Shown here: in pieces, positions 35,260 through 43,994 of the stretch
Layout: every line of letters starts with the position of its first letter
How positions within the stretch are numbered: position 1 is the first letter of the stretch
Source of the DNA: Clostridia bacterium
GTDB lineage: Bacteria > Bacillota > Clostridia > Christensenellales > CAG-917
NCBI GenBank assembly: GCA_900763875.1
Contig: CAAFLX010000030.1
Location: forward strand, 1 to 64,000
Direction: 5' to 3'
DNA: 64,000 nucleotides
Position numbers and translations under genes: made by a program
Notes under the pieces: generated by a model
Seen by the model: the letters and a program-made list of their open reading frames with translations, nothing else
What the model was told of the DNA's origin: nothing
Database searches by the model: none

Positions 35260-35290
35260 GGATGTGCTCTACCACCTGAGCCACATCAGC
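35215..35290 (-). tRNA. tRNA-Thr (GGU anticodon)
   Basis: 76 bases with CCA encoded. The acceptor stem GCTGATG/CATCAGC, the anticodon loop TTGGTAA and the T-arm with TTCAAGT are all present. The 5' part is chromosomal and the 3' part is the attR copy, so the gene stays intact after integration. Confidence 0.95.
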
Positions 35291-35297
35291 ATATGTT

Positions 35298-35386
35298 TGG
35301 CGGAAGCGGAGGGATTCGAACCCCCGTGGGCTTGCACCCAAACGGTTTTCAAGACCGCCTCGTTATGACCACTTCGATACGCTTCC
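35298..35386 (-). tRNA. tRNA-Ser (UGA anticodon)
   Basis: 89 bases including CCA, acceptor stem GGAAGCG/CGCTTCC, anticodon loop CTTGAAA and a long variable arm (GGGTGCAAGCCC) typical of tRNA-Ser. It is transcribed seven bases ahead of tRNA-Thr from the same promoter. Confidence 0.95.
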
Positions 35387-35449
35387 ATAATCATTAAAGC
35401 AAATCGTTTTGCGCACAAAATACAAGGCATTCTTGTATCAAGCCTATTT

Positions 35450-35478
35450 AGTATAGCAAGAGTTTGCGATTGTGTCAA
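35450..35478 (-). promoter_or_regulatory. Promoter of the tRNA-Ser/tRNA-Thr unit
   Basis: On the minus strand TTGACA, an exact 17-base spacer and TATACT, about 64 bases before tRNA-Ser. Confidence 0.85.
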
Positions 35479-35663
35479 ACATTGATGCCAACTTTGCAAA
35501 AACATTTTAGAATTTTTTTTGTATAGCGGTGCTTGGGGTTTGGTCTTTGATTATTCTGCGCCTACCACTCTCGTATGCAGAGCGGAGCATACGTCGATAT
35601 GAGAGCACTCGTTTTGACGTGTGCGCAATCGCACATATGTATAAAAAAACTTTTCCGCAAGGG

Positions 35664-35692
35664 TTTACGAGGGCAGTTTGGTGTGCTATAAT
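35664..35692 (+). promoter_or_regulatory. Promoter of the glycerophosphodiesterase gene
   Basis: TTTACG, 17 bases, TATAAT, ending 34 bases before the ATG at 35727. The rest of the gap 35479-35663 holds a hairpin (CGTATGC, 8-base loop, GCATACG near 35574) and otherwise nothing I recognise. Confidence 0.65.
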
Positions 35693-35726
35693 GTTAATAT
35701 TAAAATATTTTTTGATAAGGTGAAAA

Positions 35727-36845
35727 ATGAAATTCAAATCCAATCAATTTTTCAGACACGACGTTGACGGCGTTGACGTTTTGCTCACGGAATCTCCCGA
35801 AGTTAAGGCGCAAATGAAAAAGCACAAAAAGACGGTGAAAGACGCAATCGTTTGGTCGATTGTGGGCACTTTGCTGTTCGTGCTTGTGCTCAACGTGGTG
35901 ATTTTGCCTCTCACGGGCGGCTTGGCAAGAGTCGCGCGCGTGACCGATTATAAGGGCGACAACAAGTATATCACTTTCCACACCGAAAACGGGCTTTATT
36001 TGTCCGCTCACCGCGCGGGCGGCGTGCTTGAACCCGAGGAAACCATGGCGGCGTTCAAGCAGTGCATGGAGGAGGCTGTGCGTGAAAACTACAAGGTCGA
36101 TATCCTCGAATTTGACTTGCACTTGACAAAGGACGACGAGCTTGTGCTTATGCACGACCACAAGATTGACCGCACCTCAAACGGGACGGGCAAAATCTGC
36201 GATATGACGCTTGCCGAGCTTAAAACCTACAACTTCGGTCATAACTTCAAGACCGTGGAGGGCGAGTACAAATACCGCGGCAAATCGGACGCCGAGCTTG
36301 AAGACGTGCGTATCTCCACCCTCAGAGAGGTGCTCGAATACGTCGAAAAGGTCGCTCGCCCCGACAAGTCGATGAAATACGTCATCGAAATCAAGGACGG
36401 CGGAGAGCCGGGCAAGCGCGCAATGAACAAGCTCTATCGTATGATGGACGAGTACGACATCATTGACAGAACGGTGTTCGGCACGTTCCAAGGCGAAATC
36501 AGCAAGTACGTTGACGAGTGCAACGCAAGCGGCGCGTTTGAAAAGGAAATCGTCCGCTCGGCAGGCATCACCGAAGTGCTCGACTTCTACTACGCATTCC
36601 TTTATGGCAACGTCAAAGCAAAATTCAACTTCAAGGTGTTGCAAATTCCGATGGGATTCAACGGCTTTTTCGATTTGTCCACCAAGGAGTTTATCGACTT
36701 TGCTCACACCCTCGGTATAGCGGTGCAATACTGGACAATCAACGACCCCGACAAGGTTGCCAAGCTCCAAGCCAACGGCGCGGACTGCGTGATGACGGAC
36801 AACCCGAAAATGGCATACGAGGTCTTGCACAGAAACGACAAATAA
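35727..36845 (+). CDS. Membrane-anchored glycerophosphodiester phosphodiesterase
   Basis: 372 residues. A cytoplasmic N-terminus (about 40 residues) and one membrane helix (about 41-62) precede an extracellular TIM-barrel GDPD domain. Catalytic motifs are visible: YLSAHRAGG with His-Arg near 95-96, EPEETMAAF, the metal-binding Glu-x-Asp-x-His in LEFDLHLTKDDELVLMHD, and near the end WTINDPDK and GADCVMTDNP. It splits glycerophosphodiesters from lipids or teichoic acids into an alcohol and glycerol-3-phosphate. Ribosome binding site AAGGTGAAAA. It is a single gene with its own promoter and terminator. Confidence 0.92.
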   Translation: MKFKSNQFFRHDVDGVDVLLTESPEVKAQMKKHKKTVKDAIVWSIVGTLLFVLVLNVVILPLTGGLARVARVTDYKGDNKYITFHTENGLYLSAHRAGGVLEPEETMAAFKQCMEEAVRENYKVDILEFDLHLTKDDELVLMHDHKIDRTSNGTGKICDMTLAELKTYNFGHNFKTVEGEYKYRGKSDAELEDVRISTLREVLEYVEKVARPDKSMKYVIEIKDGGEPGKRAMNKLYRMMDEYDIIDRTVFGTFQGEISKYVDECNASGAFEKEIVRSAGITEVLDFYYAFLYGNVKAKFNFKVLQIPMGFNGFFDLSTKEFIDFAHTLGIAVQYWTINDPDKVAKLQANGADCVMTDNPKMAYEVLHRNDK

Positions 36846-36864
36846 CACAATCAAAAGAAAAAAT

Positions 36865-36893
36865 GAGGCACTCGTTGAGTGCCTCTTTTTTTT
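36865..36893 (+). terminator. Rho-independent terminator after the phosphodiesterase
   Basis: GAGGCACTC-GTT-GAGTGCCTC followed by TTTTTTTT. Confidence 0.93.
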
Positions 36894-36982
36894 CGGTTTT
36901 GCAAAGTTTGAATGTTTGAATTTGAAAAAAAGTACGATTTTTTTTTCGAGGTAAAACTATTCTAGAATTGGCAAAAACAAGA

Positions 36983-37011
36983 GATAAAGCAGGCGTTTGG
37001 CCTGCTTTATC
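36983..37011 (-). terminator. Terminator of the GH3 gene
   Basis: A perfect 12-bp stem (GATAAAGCAGGC and complement) with a 5-base loop, 36 bases past the GH3 stop; on the minus strand it is followed by a T-rich stretch. Confidence 0.8.
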
Positions 37012-37046
37012 CGTTTGTTTTGTCAAATGATGCTAGTTTGAGCGTA

Positions 37047-39494
37047 TTATTTCTTTTTGGGTTTTTCCTTGCGGAAACCTTTTAGGAATCTGCGGAAACC
37101 GCCTTTTTTGCCGTTGAGCATATCCACAAGTCCGTCGAGCGAACGCTTGGAGATCAAGCCCATTGACCACGCCGCAATTGTGCGGTAGGGCATATCCTTG
37201 ACGGAGTTTGTGAGCATTTCGGGGTTTTCCGATGAGAGGGCAACGAGGTTGACTGCGCCCACGCAGAGATTGTACATAAACTTGCCAAACGGCGAAACTC
37301 TGCATTGACCGATTGTGTTGCACGCTTGCAATTCACCCTTGGCAAAGGGTTTGTTTTCGATCATCTTTGCGCCGTAGAGAGCCTCGAATTGTTGGGTGGG
37401 AATCTCGGTTGCGTTGGCGATGTCGTAGTAGCACGGCGCAACCTCTTTGTAGTCGGGGATTTGCGCGTCGGGATTGCTTGAAGTGACGTTGACAACGCCC
37501 TCGAGCTTAATGTCGCGAGAGGACGTACCCACCAAAATTTTGAAGTCGCCGCTTTCGACGTGCCAGTCGTTGATTGCAACGTTGTAGTAGGCAAAGGCTC
37601 TTGAATCTAGACTGATTTCAACGTCCTGTTCCTCGCCCGGTTGCAAGAACACTTTTTTGAAACCTTTGAGTTCTTTTGCGGGGCGGTAGAGTGTGCTTTC
37701 GACGTCGCCGACGTAGAGTTGAGCGATTTCCGCACCTGCCGTTTTCCCAACGTTTTTGACGGTGAAAGTGACGGTGAGAGGCTCGCCCTCGTTGATTGCG
37801 TTTGCGCTCAAACGGAGATTTGAATATTCAAATTGCGTGTAGGAAAGACCATAGCCGAACGGGTATTTGACTCTCTTTTTTGCGCTGTCGTAATAGCGGT
37901 ATCCGACGTAAATTCCCTCGCGGTATTCCACGGTTCTCGGCCCCATACGGAAGTATTTCGAGCCGAGGTAGTCGTCCTCGTGGACGGGGAACGTTTCTGC
38001 AAGTTTGCCCGAGGGGTTGACCTTGCCGTAGATGAGGTTGTACGCCGCCGCGCCGCCTGCCTGACCGCCGAGATAGAGGTTGAGTATGCCTTTGACGTCC
38101 TTGTCCCAATCGCCGATTTCGACGGGCGAGCCACACGAAAGCACCACGACGACATTTTTGTTGACTTTCAAAATCTCGTTGATGAGGGTGACGTGCGAGG
38201 ACGGCATCTTGATGTGGTGGCGATCGTAGCCCTCCGATTCGAATGCGTCGGTAAGTCCGACAAAGAGCAAAACGACGTCCTTGCCTTTTGCCGCTTTGAC
38301 TGCCTTTTTGACGAGGTTCTTTCTGTAGCCTTCGCCTTTTAGAACGTAGCCGTCGGCGTAGTCGTAGGCTTGACCTGCCTTGTCGAGCGCGTCGGTAAAC
38401 GATGTGAGGCGAGTCGGCAAAATGTGGCTCGAACCACCGCCTTGATAGCGGATTTGCTTTGCGAGCCTGCCAACGACTGCGATACTTTGTTTTTTGTTCA
38501 AAGGCAAAATGCCGTCGTTTTTGAGGAGTACCGCGCCGCCTTCTGCCGCTTTGCGCGCGATTTCGTCGTGTTTGTCAACGTCAAACTTGATTCCCTCGAC
38601 CTCGCGCACGGTGTTTTCGTAGGCAAATTTGATAAGGCGGAGTACCACTTTGTCGATATCTTCTTCTGAGAGAGTGCCGTCTTTGAGCGCATTGTACACG
38701 GTGTCGCCGTTGAGGCCGCAGCCCTTGCTGCCGGGCATTTCGAGGTCAAGCCCTGCTTTTACGCCCTCTGCACGATTGTTCACCGCGCCCCAGTCGCTCA
38801 CAACGATGCCCTTAAAACCCCATTCGTCGCGCAGTACGTCGGTGAGGAAACGCTTGTGGTCGCTCAAATACGTTCCGTTCAAGCGGTTGTATGAGCACAT
38901 CACGGTTGTCGGCTGCTCCTCTTTGACGATATACTCGAAAGCGGGCATATAGATTTCACGCAAAGTGCGCTCGTCCACAATCGAGTCGATTGTCATACGG
39001 ATATATTCTTGGTTGTTTGCAAGATAGTGTTTGAGGGACGTGCCGACGTTCATTTTCTGCACGCCGTGCACCCACGCGCCGCCCATACGCCCTGCAAGGA
39101 ACGGATCTTCCGAAAAGTACTCGAAGTTTCTTCCGCAAAGAGGCCCTCTTTTGATGTTTACGCCGGGGCCAAGCACGGTGGAAACGCCAAGAGATTGCGC
39201 CTCGACAGCAATCGCCTTGCCCACTTCTTCAACGAGTTCAACGTCCCAGCTTGACGCCGTAGTGACAGCTCCGGGGAAACAGGTTGCAGGTTCGGGCGTT
39301 TGCATAATGTTGACGCCACCGCCGATTTTTTCACGGCGAAGTCCGCTCGGGCCGTCGCTCATACGCACCGCCGGAATGTCGATATCATCGCGCTTTATTG
39401 GCTGTGTGAGCCAGTTTGTAGAGCCGCAGAGCATGGTGACTTTTTCGTCGAGAGTCAACTTTTTCAAAATCTCCATATAATCCTTATCGTTCAT
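37047..39494 (-). CDS. Glycoside hydrolase family 3 β-glycosidase
   Basis: 815 residues, cytoplasmic (no signal peptide). The start is the ATG after GGAGGAAAAT; a longer TTG start would put the ribosome binding site inside the gene. The GH3 N-terminal barrel carries VRMSDGPSGLR, KHYLANNQE and the nucleophile Asp in GIVVSDWGAV. The α/β sandwich domain follows (SIAVVGRLAKQIRYQGGGSS), then a fibronectin III-like domain (TFTVKNVGKTAGAEIAQLYV) and about 100 extra residues at the C-terminus with a hydrophobic/basic end that I do not recognise. It removes terminal β-linked sugars, probably β-glucosides, from imported oligosaccharides. Downstream of an acetyltransferase gene and near a divergent AraC regulator. 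Confidence 0.93.
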   Translation of the reverse strand: MNDKDYMEILKKLTLDEKVTMLCGSTNWLTQPIKRDDIDIPAVRMSDGPSGLRREKIGGGVNIMQTPEPATCFPGAVTTASSWDVELVEEVGKAIAVEAQSLGVSTVLGPGVNIKRGPLCGRNFEYFSEDPFLAGRMGGAWVHGVQKMNVGTSLKHYLANNQEYIRMTIDSIVDERTLREIYMPAFEYIVKEEQPTTVMCSYNRLNGTYLSDHKRFLTDVLRDEWGFKGIVVSDWGAVNNRAEGVKAGLDLEMPGSKGCGLNGDTVYNALKDGTLSEEDIDKVVLRLIKFAYENTVREVEGIKFDVDKHDEIARKAAEGGAVLLKNDGILPLNKKQSIAVVGRLAKQIRYQGGGSSHILPTRLTSFTDALDKAGQAYDYADGYVLKGEGYRKNLVKKAVKAAKGKDVVLLFVGLTDAFESEGYDRHHIKMPSSHVTLINEILKVNKNVVVVLSCGSPVEIGDWDKDVKGILNLYLGGQAGGAAAYNLIYGKVNPSGKLAETFPVHEDDYLGSKYFRMGPRTVEYREGIYVGYRYYDSAKKRVKYPFGYGLSYTQFEYSNLRLSANAINEGEPLTVTFTVKNVGKTAGAEIAQLYVGDVESTLYRPAKELKGFKKVFLQPGEEQDVEISLDSRAFAYYNVAINDWHVESGDFKILVGTSSRDIKLEGVVNVTSSNPDAQIPDYKEVAPCYYDIANATEIPTQQFEALYGAKMIENKPFAKGELQACNTIGQCRVSPFGKFMYNLCVGAVNLVALSSENPEMLTNSVKDMPYRTIAAWSMGLISKRSLDGLVDMLNGKKGGFRRFLKGFRKEKPKKK

Positions 39495-39579
39495 ATTTTC
39501 CTCCAAAAGAGTGGTTTATTTGTATCTTTTGCGACGGTAAACCGTCGATATGGTTGCAAACACAATCTTTGCATATCCG

Positions 39580-39680
39580 CACAAGCCGTTTTGAGCAAAC
39601 CCTGTTTGCGCTGACTGTGCAAGTCGTGTTCGGCAAACCTTATTTGCGCCGTCCGTCAAGTCGTTTTGAAAGGTTTGTAT
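39580..39680. repeat. 38-bp imperfect tandem repeat upstream of GH3
   Basis: GCAAACCCTGTTTGC (39595-39609) and GCAAACCTTATTTGC (39633-39647) are the hairpin centres of two units of about 38 bases. A third partial copy begins CAAGTCGTTTTGA at about 39657. Each unit can form a 5-bp stem. Confidence 0.6.
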
Positions 39681-39739
39681 CGTTTGTTTATATAGTGGAG
39701 TAAAACTACACTTTATTATAACACCTTGAATCTTTGCAA

Positions 39740-40435
39740 TCAAGATAGGTTTTCGTCTTGTTTTGCAAGTTTTTCCTTGTCGCGGATAGAGAGCGGCAGC
39801 TCGTCGTTGACGTAGGTGTTCCAAACGTCCATTTTGTCTTTTTCATCGAGGTAGCGCAGCACTTTTGCAGGCGAGCCGACGGCAATGCAGTTTGCAGGAA
39901 GGTCGCGCGTGACGACGCTGCCTGCGCCGACGATTGTGTTTTCACCGATGGTCACGCCTCCGCAAATTGTGACGTTCGAGGCAATCCAACATCCCTTTTT
40001 GATTGTGACGGGCTTTGCGTATTCGAGGTCGTGAAAGCCGTCGGGATATTGCACGCATACTCGCTCGCTTGTCAAAAACGGGTGGCACGGCGTTGCAATC
40101 GTGACGTGCGCGCCAAGCCAAACGTCGTCTTCGAGGGTGATCGGAGCGATGTCCAAAAGCGTGCAACCGTAGTTGAAAAACACGTCGTTTCCAACGTGAA
40201 TATTCACGCCGTATTCGCAATAAAACGGCGTAAAGGCCCACACGGATTTACCTTTTGAAGATGGAACGAGCTTGTTGAAAAGTCGCTTTTGCCTGAGTTG
40301 ATTTAGAATGGAACATTTGTTGAGCTTTTGCGTGAGCCACAATCCTCTTGCGTGCTGCCAAAAAATATCCTTACTTGTGGAATTGTAGAGTTTGCCCTCA
40401 ACCATTCTTTGCCAATCGTTTTTTCTTTTTTGCAT
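39740..40435 (-). CDS. Sugar O-acetyltransferase (NodL/LacA/Maa type)
   Basis: 231 residues of the left-handed β-helix acetyltransferase family. An N-terminal helical part (NDWQRMVEGKLYNS) is followed by hexapeptide repeats (NIHVGNDVFFNYGCTLLD, ITLEDDVWLGAHVTI, GGVTIGENTIVGAGSVVT) and a C-terminal AVGSPAKVLR that closes the acetyl-CoA site. The catalytic His is probably in ATPCHPF. It transfers acetyl from acetyl-CoA to a sugar hydroxyl. The start is the second Met codon, an ATG; the upstream TTG is less likely. It lies upstream of GH3 on the same strand with a repeat-containing gap. Confidence 0.9.
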   Translation of the reverse strand: MQKRKNDWQRMVEGKLYNSTSKDIFWQHARGLWLTQKLNKCSILNQLRQKRLFNKLVPSSKGKSVWAFTPFYCEYGVNIHVGNDVFFNYGCTLLDIAPITLEDDVWLGAHVTIATPCHPFLTSERVCVQYPDGFHDLEYAKPVTIKKGCWIASNVTICGGVTIGENTIVGAGSVVTRDLPANCIAVGSPAKVLRYLDEKDKMDVWNTYVNDELPLSIRDKEKLAKQDENLS

Positions 40436-40610
40436 AGCCAAAACCTAAAGAGGCAGATGTTGTGCCTTGCGCGTGCGTGGGGCTGTGGATATAAATATCC
40501 ACTCTGTTACGCTATTATTTTATTTGATATGTAATGAGATTTATATCAAAAATCACGACAAAATATCAAAAAATCGTTGTAAAATACAAAAAGTATGATA
40601 TTATTTTTGT

Positions 40611-41366
40611 ATGGATAAGAACGAAAAGCAACTCAACGTACAGTTTTTGCCCAAGGGAGTGAGCAATCCGCAGTTCGAGCAGCGAGAGAGCGGAGTTGCC
40701 CACACGCCGTACAGCCGCGAAGTGGCGTTTTACACTTGCGTTAAAAATGGCGATTTGCAGGGGCTTGAAAGCAATATGGCAAGTTTTATGAGCGACGCGC
40801 TTGTGGTTGGGCGTATGAGCGACGACAATTTGCGCCAAGTCAAGTATTTGGCGGTGAGTTGCATCACGCTTGCAACGCGCTATGCGGTGGAAGGCGGACT
40901 GATGGAAAGCGAGGCGTACAACTTGTCCGACTCCTACATTCAAAGCGTTGACAAAATGGATTCGCCCGAAGAAATTATGCGGTTTTTGGTTGAAAAAGCC
41001 ACCGAACTTACCGTGCTTGTCAAGGCGCATCGCCAAAGGCTTGAATATCCGCCATATGTGCGCAAGGCAATCAAATTTGTCAGTGCGCACTTGCACGAGC
41101 GATTGAGGTGCGAGGACGTTGCAAGCGAGTGTGGCGTGAGTGCGAATTATCTGTCGCAATCGTTCAAAAAATGCGTTGGCGAGAGTTTACACGACTTCAT
41201 ACTATCTCAAAAACTCGAAGCGTCAAAATCATTGCTTTTTTCAGGCATAGAGTATGGCGAAATCGGTTATTATTTCGGATTTTGCTCGCAAACGCATTAC
41301 ATACAATGTTTTAAAAAGAAATACGGCGTTACGCCGCGCGAGTTTTTGATTGCGTATTCAACCTAA
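40611..41366 (+). CDS. AraC-family transcriptional regulator
   Basis: 251 residues. The C-terminal ~100 residues form the double HTH of AraC/XylS regulators (LRCEDVASECGVSANYLSQS, then GYYFGFCSQTHYIQCFKKKY and GVTPREF). The N-terminal ~145 residues are helical and of the type seen in Clostridial AraC proteins without a cupin, so the ligand cannot be read. It is divergent from the acetyltransferase/GH3 genes with a 175-base AT-rich gap, so it probably controls them. Confidence 0.85.
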   Translation: MDKNEKQLNVQFLPKGVSNPQFEQRESGVAHTPYSREVAFYTCVKNGDLQGLESNMASFMSDALVVGRMSDDNLRQVKYLAVSCITLATRYAVEGGLMESEAYNLSDSYIQSVDKMDSPEEIMRFLVEKATELTVLVKAHRQRLEYPPYVRKAIKFVSAHLHERLRCEDVASECGVSANYLSQSFKKCVGESLHDFILSQKLEASKSLLFSGIEYGEIGYYFGFCSQTHYIQCFKKKYGVTPREFLIAYST

Positions 41367-41425
41367 GAGGCAACGCGTGGATTTGTATAGTTGAGCAAAG
41401 TTAGATTCTGTACAGCGCAAAAATT

Positions 41426-41516
41426 TTGGTTGCAATTTTATGTCACGCAAATGAACTTGTTTGCAACTTTATAGCGCGCAACAAACTTGCTTGTGACTTT
41501 ATGGCTTGCAAAAGGA
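41426..41516. repeat. Three imperfect 30-bp tandem units
   Basis: Units start TTGGTTGCAATTTTAT (41426), TTGTTTGCAACTTTAT (41457) and TTGCTTGTGACTTTAT (41487). They share a TTG.TTG.(A)ACTTTAT core and a GCGCAA/GCAAA tail. Noncoding, between the AraC and YtxC genes. Confidence 0.65.
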
Positions 41517-41639
41517 TTGGGCGGTGAGAGAAGTTCAAAACACAAACGCAAATCAAGGTCAAAATCAAAACGCCCTAAAAGCATTTTTTACCAAAAATAT
41601 TCCACTAATTTTTATATATTGCTTGCATACAATAGATGT

Positions 41640-42350
41640 ATGTGGTCAAACGTGATAAGCATCGGCAAAGAGTATTCAAAAGAAATCGAGTATATTCTCA
41701 AAAAACTTCAATGCACCAAAGACGTATCTTACGCCACCGAGGAGAGCGACAACAGGCTTTGGATATACCTCGCCTCGTCTTGCGAGGCGTCCCAGCGCAT
41801 AGAGGACGAAATGTATCGCATGTTGTCGGTGGTGGTCTTATCCTTTTTGAAGTTGCGATTCTTTTTGGAGCGGTTGCATTTTGGAAGTATGTCGTATGCA
41901 AAGTGCGCGCTCATATGCTCGATGCTCCACTTTGACAGAGCGTTTGAAGAAAACGTCGTGGCAAAAGTGCTGTCCGATTCAATGGACTACAACGTTGACG
42001 GACTATACAATTTTCGCATGCGCGCGCTCAAAGACGCTTGGCAAGAAGTTGCATCGGTTGCGGCGCGGCTGATTGAAAACAGCGAGGGTGACAAGGACGT
42101 TTTTGACATTGCAACGTTCATTGCCTCAAGTGACGGCGAAAAGAATCTCGTTGCAACCGACGGCAAAGTGGTTGACAACATCACAAAACGCAAACGAGCT
42201 GAGATTGTGAGGCTGTTTGACGAGGATGAATACAACCTTATTTGCACAATAATACAAGAAAAGCCTTGTGAGATTTATCTCGAAGGGGACGGATTTTCAA
42301 CGCCCATGCGCAACGTTTTGAGGCAAATTGCAAGGGTAGTCGAAAAATAA
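41640..42350 (+). CDS. ytxC: YtxC-family sporulation protein
   Basis: 236 residues. Overall layout and the C-terminal half (MDYNVDGLYNFRMRALKDAW, then VVDNITKRKRAEIVRLF) fit the YtxC family, found in endospore formers and of unknown biochemical role. The start was placed at the ATG of MWSNVISIGKEYS; a longer frame reaches back into the tandem repeats but has no support. I see no good ribosome binding site, so the exact start is uncertain. Together with spoIVA it shows that the host can probably sporulate. Confidence 0.78.
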   Translation: MWSNVISIGKEYSKEIEYILKKLQCTKDVSYATEESDNRLWIYLASSCEASQRIEDEMYRMLSVVVLSFLKLRFFLERLHFGSMSYAKCALICSMLHFDRAFEENVVAKVLSDSMDYNVDGLYNFRMRALKDAWQEVASVAARLIENSEGDKDVFDIATFIASSDGEKNLVATDGKVVDNITKRKRAEIVRLFDEDEYNLICTIIQEKPCEIYLEGDGFSTPMRNVLRQIARVVEK

Positions 42351-42355
42351 TGTAA

Positions 42356-42545
42356 AACACGAATAGTGTTGCAGAAATCGACAAAATGCGCCAAAACCGC
42401 CCAAAACGCCCGAAATACGTTGTTATATTATGTCGAAAAAACACGAAAAGTGTTTGATAATGTAATTTGAAAACACGATAAGTGTGCCAATATGTTTTGC
42501 CAACCGGCGTATTTTGCCAAGCAATATGTTTTGCCAATATGTTTT
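42356..42545. repeat. Palindromic and direct repeats between ytxC and serA
   Basis: Three copies of a short palindrome: AACAC-GAATA-GTGTT (42356-42370), AAACAC-GAAAA-GTGTTT (42439-42455) and ACAC-GATAA-GTGT (42473-42485). These are followed by two copies of CAATATGTTTTGCCAA and one degenerate copy within 42488-42545. The 372-base gap 42351-42722 holds no gene. Confidence 0.7.
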
Positions 42546-42679
42546 TGAAATTGACTTGTTTCAAACAGCCCAATTGAAATCAAGCAAGTTATTGTTCATC
42601 ACGCAATTTGATTGAAAAATACGCTGTCGATATCAATGTGAGTGAGCCGTTGAAACAAATAAAAATTTGCAAAAATAAG

Positions 42680-42704
42680 GGACAGGCATTTGCCTGTCCT
42701 TTAT
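42680..42704 (-). terminator. serA terminator
   Basis: On the minus strand GGACAGGCA-AA-TGCCTGTCC followed by CTTATTTTT. Confidence 0.85.
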
Positions 42705-42722
42705 GATGTGTTTTGAGGTTGT

Positions 42723-43808
42723 TCAATAAACCTTTCTTGTTTTTATAATGTCGTCGCCATTGAACGTCAAATCTTCGTTTGTGTCAACGATTGTATAGCG
42801 CAAGCCGTTTCTTGTTGCGCTCACGCCGCCGAATCTGTTGTCGCCCGTGTCCAAGGAAATCACCGTGTAGCGATGTGCTTTTGTCTTTGGCGCGCTGACG
42901 TTTGGCAAGTTGACGGAGTTTTTGACGTTGCCGTTTTCGATGTAGTCTTTAAGCTCGTTTGCCGCCATAACCGCACAGTTGTCTTCGGCTTCTTCGGTGG
43001 ATGCGCCGAGGTGAGGAATTGAAACAATGCCTTCAACGCCTATGCAGTCCTCGTTTGGAAAGTCAACGACGTACTTGCGGATTTTTTTGCTTGCAAGTGC
43101 GTCTTTGATTGCCGCAACGTCGCAAAGCTCGCCGCGTGCCGCGTTGATGAGGATAACGCCGTCTTTCATCGTTTTGAAGCTGTCTTTGTTGACAAGCCCC
43201 TTGGTGTCGGGAGTCATGGGCATATGAAGGGTTATAAAATCGGCGTCCGACCAAGCGGATTTCATATCGTCAAAGATAGTGACAAACGGAATTTCCGACT
43301 TTGCGCTTTCGGACAAGAAGGGGTCGTATCCGACGACGTTCATACCCAGCGCGTGAGCAGAGATTGCAACTTTTCTGCCGATTGCGCCAAGTCCCAAAAC
43401 ACAAAGTGTTTTGCCCAAGATTTCAGAGCCTGCAAATTGCGCTTTGCCCTTTTCCACTTGCTTTGCAACGTCATCGCCTCGAAGGTTGCTTGCCCAGTCG
43501 ATGGCCTCGCCGATATTGCGTGCGCCGATGATGAGCATAGCAATGACAAGTTCCTTGACGGCGTTTGCGTTTGCGCCGGGTGTGTTGAACACGCAAATGC
43601 CTTTCTTTGCATATTCGGCATGGGGAATATTGTTTACGCCTGCGCCAGCTCTTGCCACCGCCAAAAGAGAGGACGGCACGGAGTATTCTTCCATTTTGAA
43701 AGAACGCACAAGCACTCCCACGGGATTTTCGCTTGAGTCGGTGAGGTTGTAGCCCTCAAGGACGGGTTTTGCGAGTTTGGATATAGAATTGAGTTTTAGA
43801 ATGTCCAT
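42723..43808 (-). CDS. serA: D-3-phosphoglycerate dehydrogenase
   Basis: 361 residues; start at the ATG after AAAGGAGATTGT. It has the D-2-hydroxyacid dehydrogenase layout with the NAD-binding LCVLGLGAIGRKVA near the centre, the substrate Arg region INAARGELCD, the catalytic Glu region and the active-site His in SIPHLGASTEEAEDN. It oxidises 3-phosphoglycerate, the first step of serine synthesis. Only about 65 residues follow the catalytic domain (AHRYTVISLDTGD…), without a recognisable ACT domain, so classical serine feedback binding is doubtful. It follows serC on the same strand. Confidence 0.92.
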   Translation of the reverse strand: MDILKLNSISKLAKPVLEGYNLTDSSENPVGVLVRSFKMEEYSVPSSLLAVARAGAGVNNIPHAEYAKKGICVFNTPGANANAVKELVIAMLIIGARNIGEAIDWASNLRGDDVAKQVEKGKAQFAGSEILGKTLCVLGLGAIGRKVAISAHALGMNVVGYDPFLSESAKSEIPFVTIFDDMKSAWSDADFITLHMPMTPDTKGLVNKDSFKTMKDGVILINAARGELCDVAAIKDALASKKIRKYVVDFPNEDCIGVEGIVSIPHLGASTEEAEDNCAVMAANELKDYIENGNVKNSVNLPNVSAPKTKAHRYTVISLDTGDNRFGGVSATRNGLRYTIVDTNEDLTFNGDDIIKTRKVY

Positions 43809-43959
43809 ACAATCTCCTTTCAAAGCCCCAAAGCAATGTTTTGTCGTAGATTTGCAACCGCCAAGCGCGAGTTGAATCGACGACTTGATATGCTCCGAGG
43901 GCTTTGAGTTGATGAAAAATCAAGTTATATTCGATTGAGGTTATCTTTTGCCGCAATCG

Positions 43960-43987
43960 AAAAAAGAAAGCGCGCAAGCGCGCTTTC
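43960..43987 (-). terminator. Terminator or attenuator between serC and serA
   Basis: On the minus strand GAAAGCGCGC-TT-GCGCGCTTTC followed by TTTTTT, eight bases after the serC stop. This classical terminator means serA is either read by partial read-through or has its own promoter in the 186-base gap. Confidence 0.88.
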
Positions 43988-43994
43988 GAGTCGG

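Noticed and set aside
35529..35723. Small frames in the gap before the glycerophosphodiesterase
   Set aside because: No ribosome binding site; they cross a promoter and a hairpin.
37047..39506. GH3 start at the upstream TTG (four residues longer)
   Set aside because: The ribosome binding site GGAGG would then lie inside the coding region; the ATG at 39494 is correctly spaced.
41626..41633. SigmaE -10 box (CATACAAT) before ytxC
   Set aside because: It is only six bases from the chosen start codon and has no -35 box at the right distance.
41487..41639. 51-codon N-terminal extension of YtxC
   Set aside because: It lies in a 30-bp tandem repeat and starts with TTG without a ribosome binding site.
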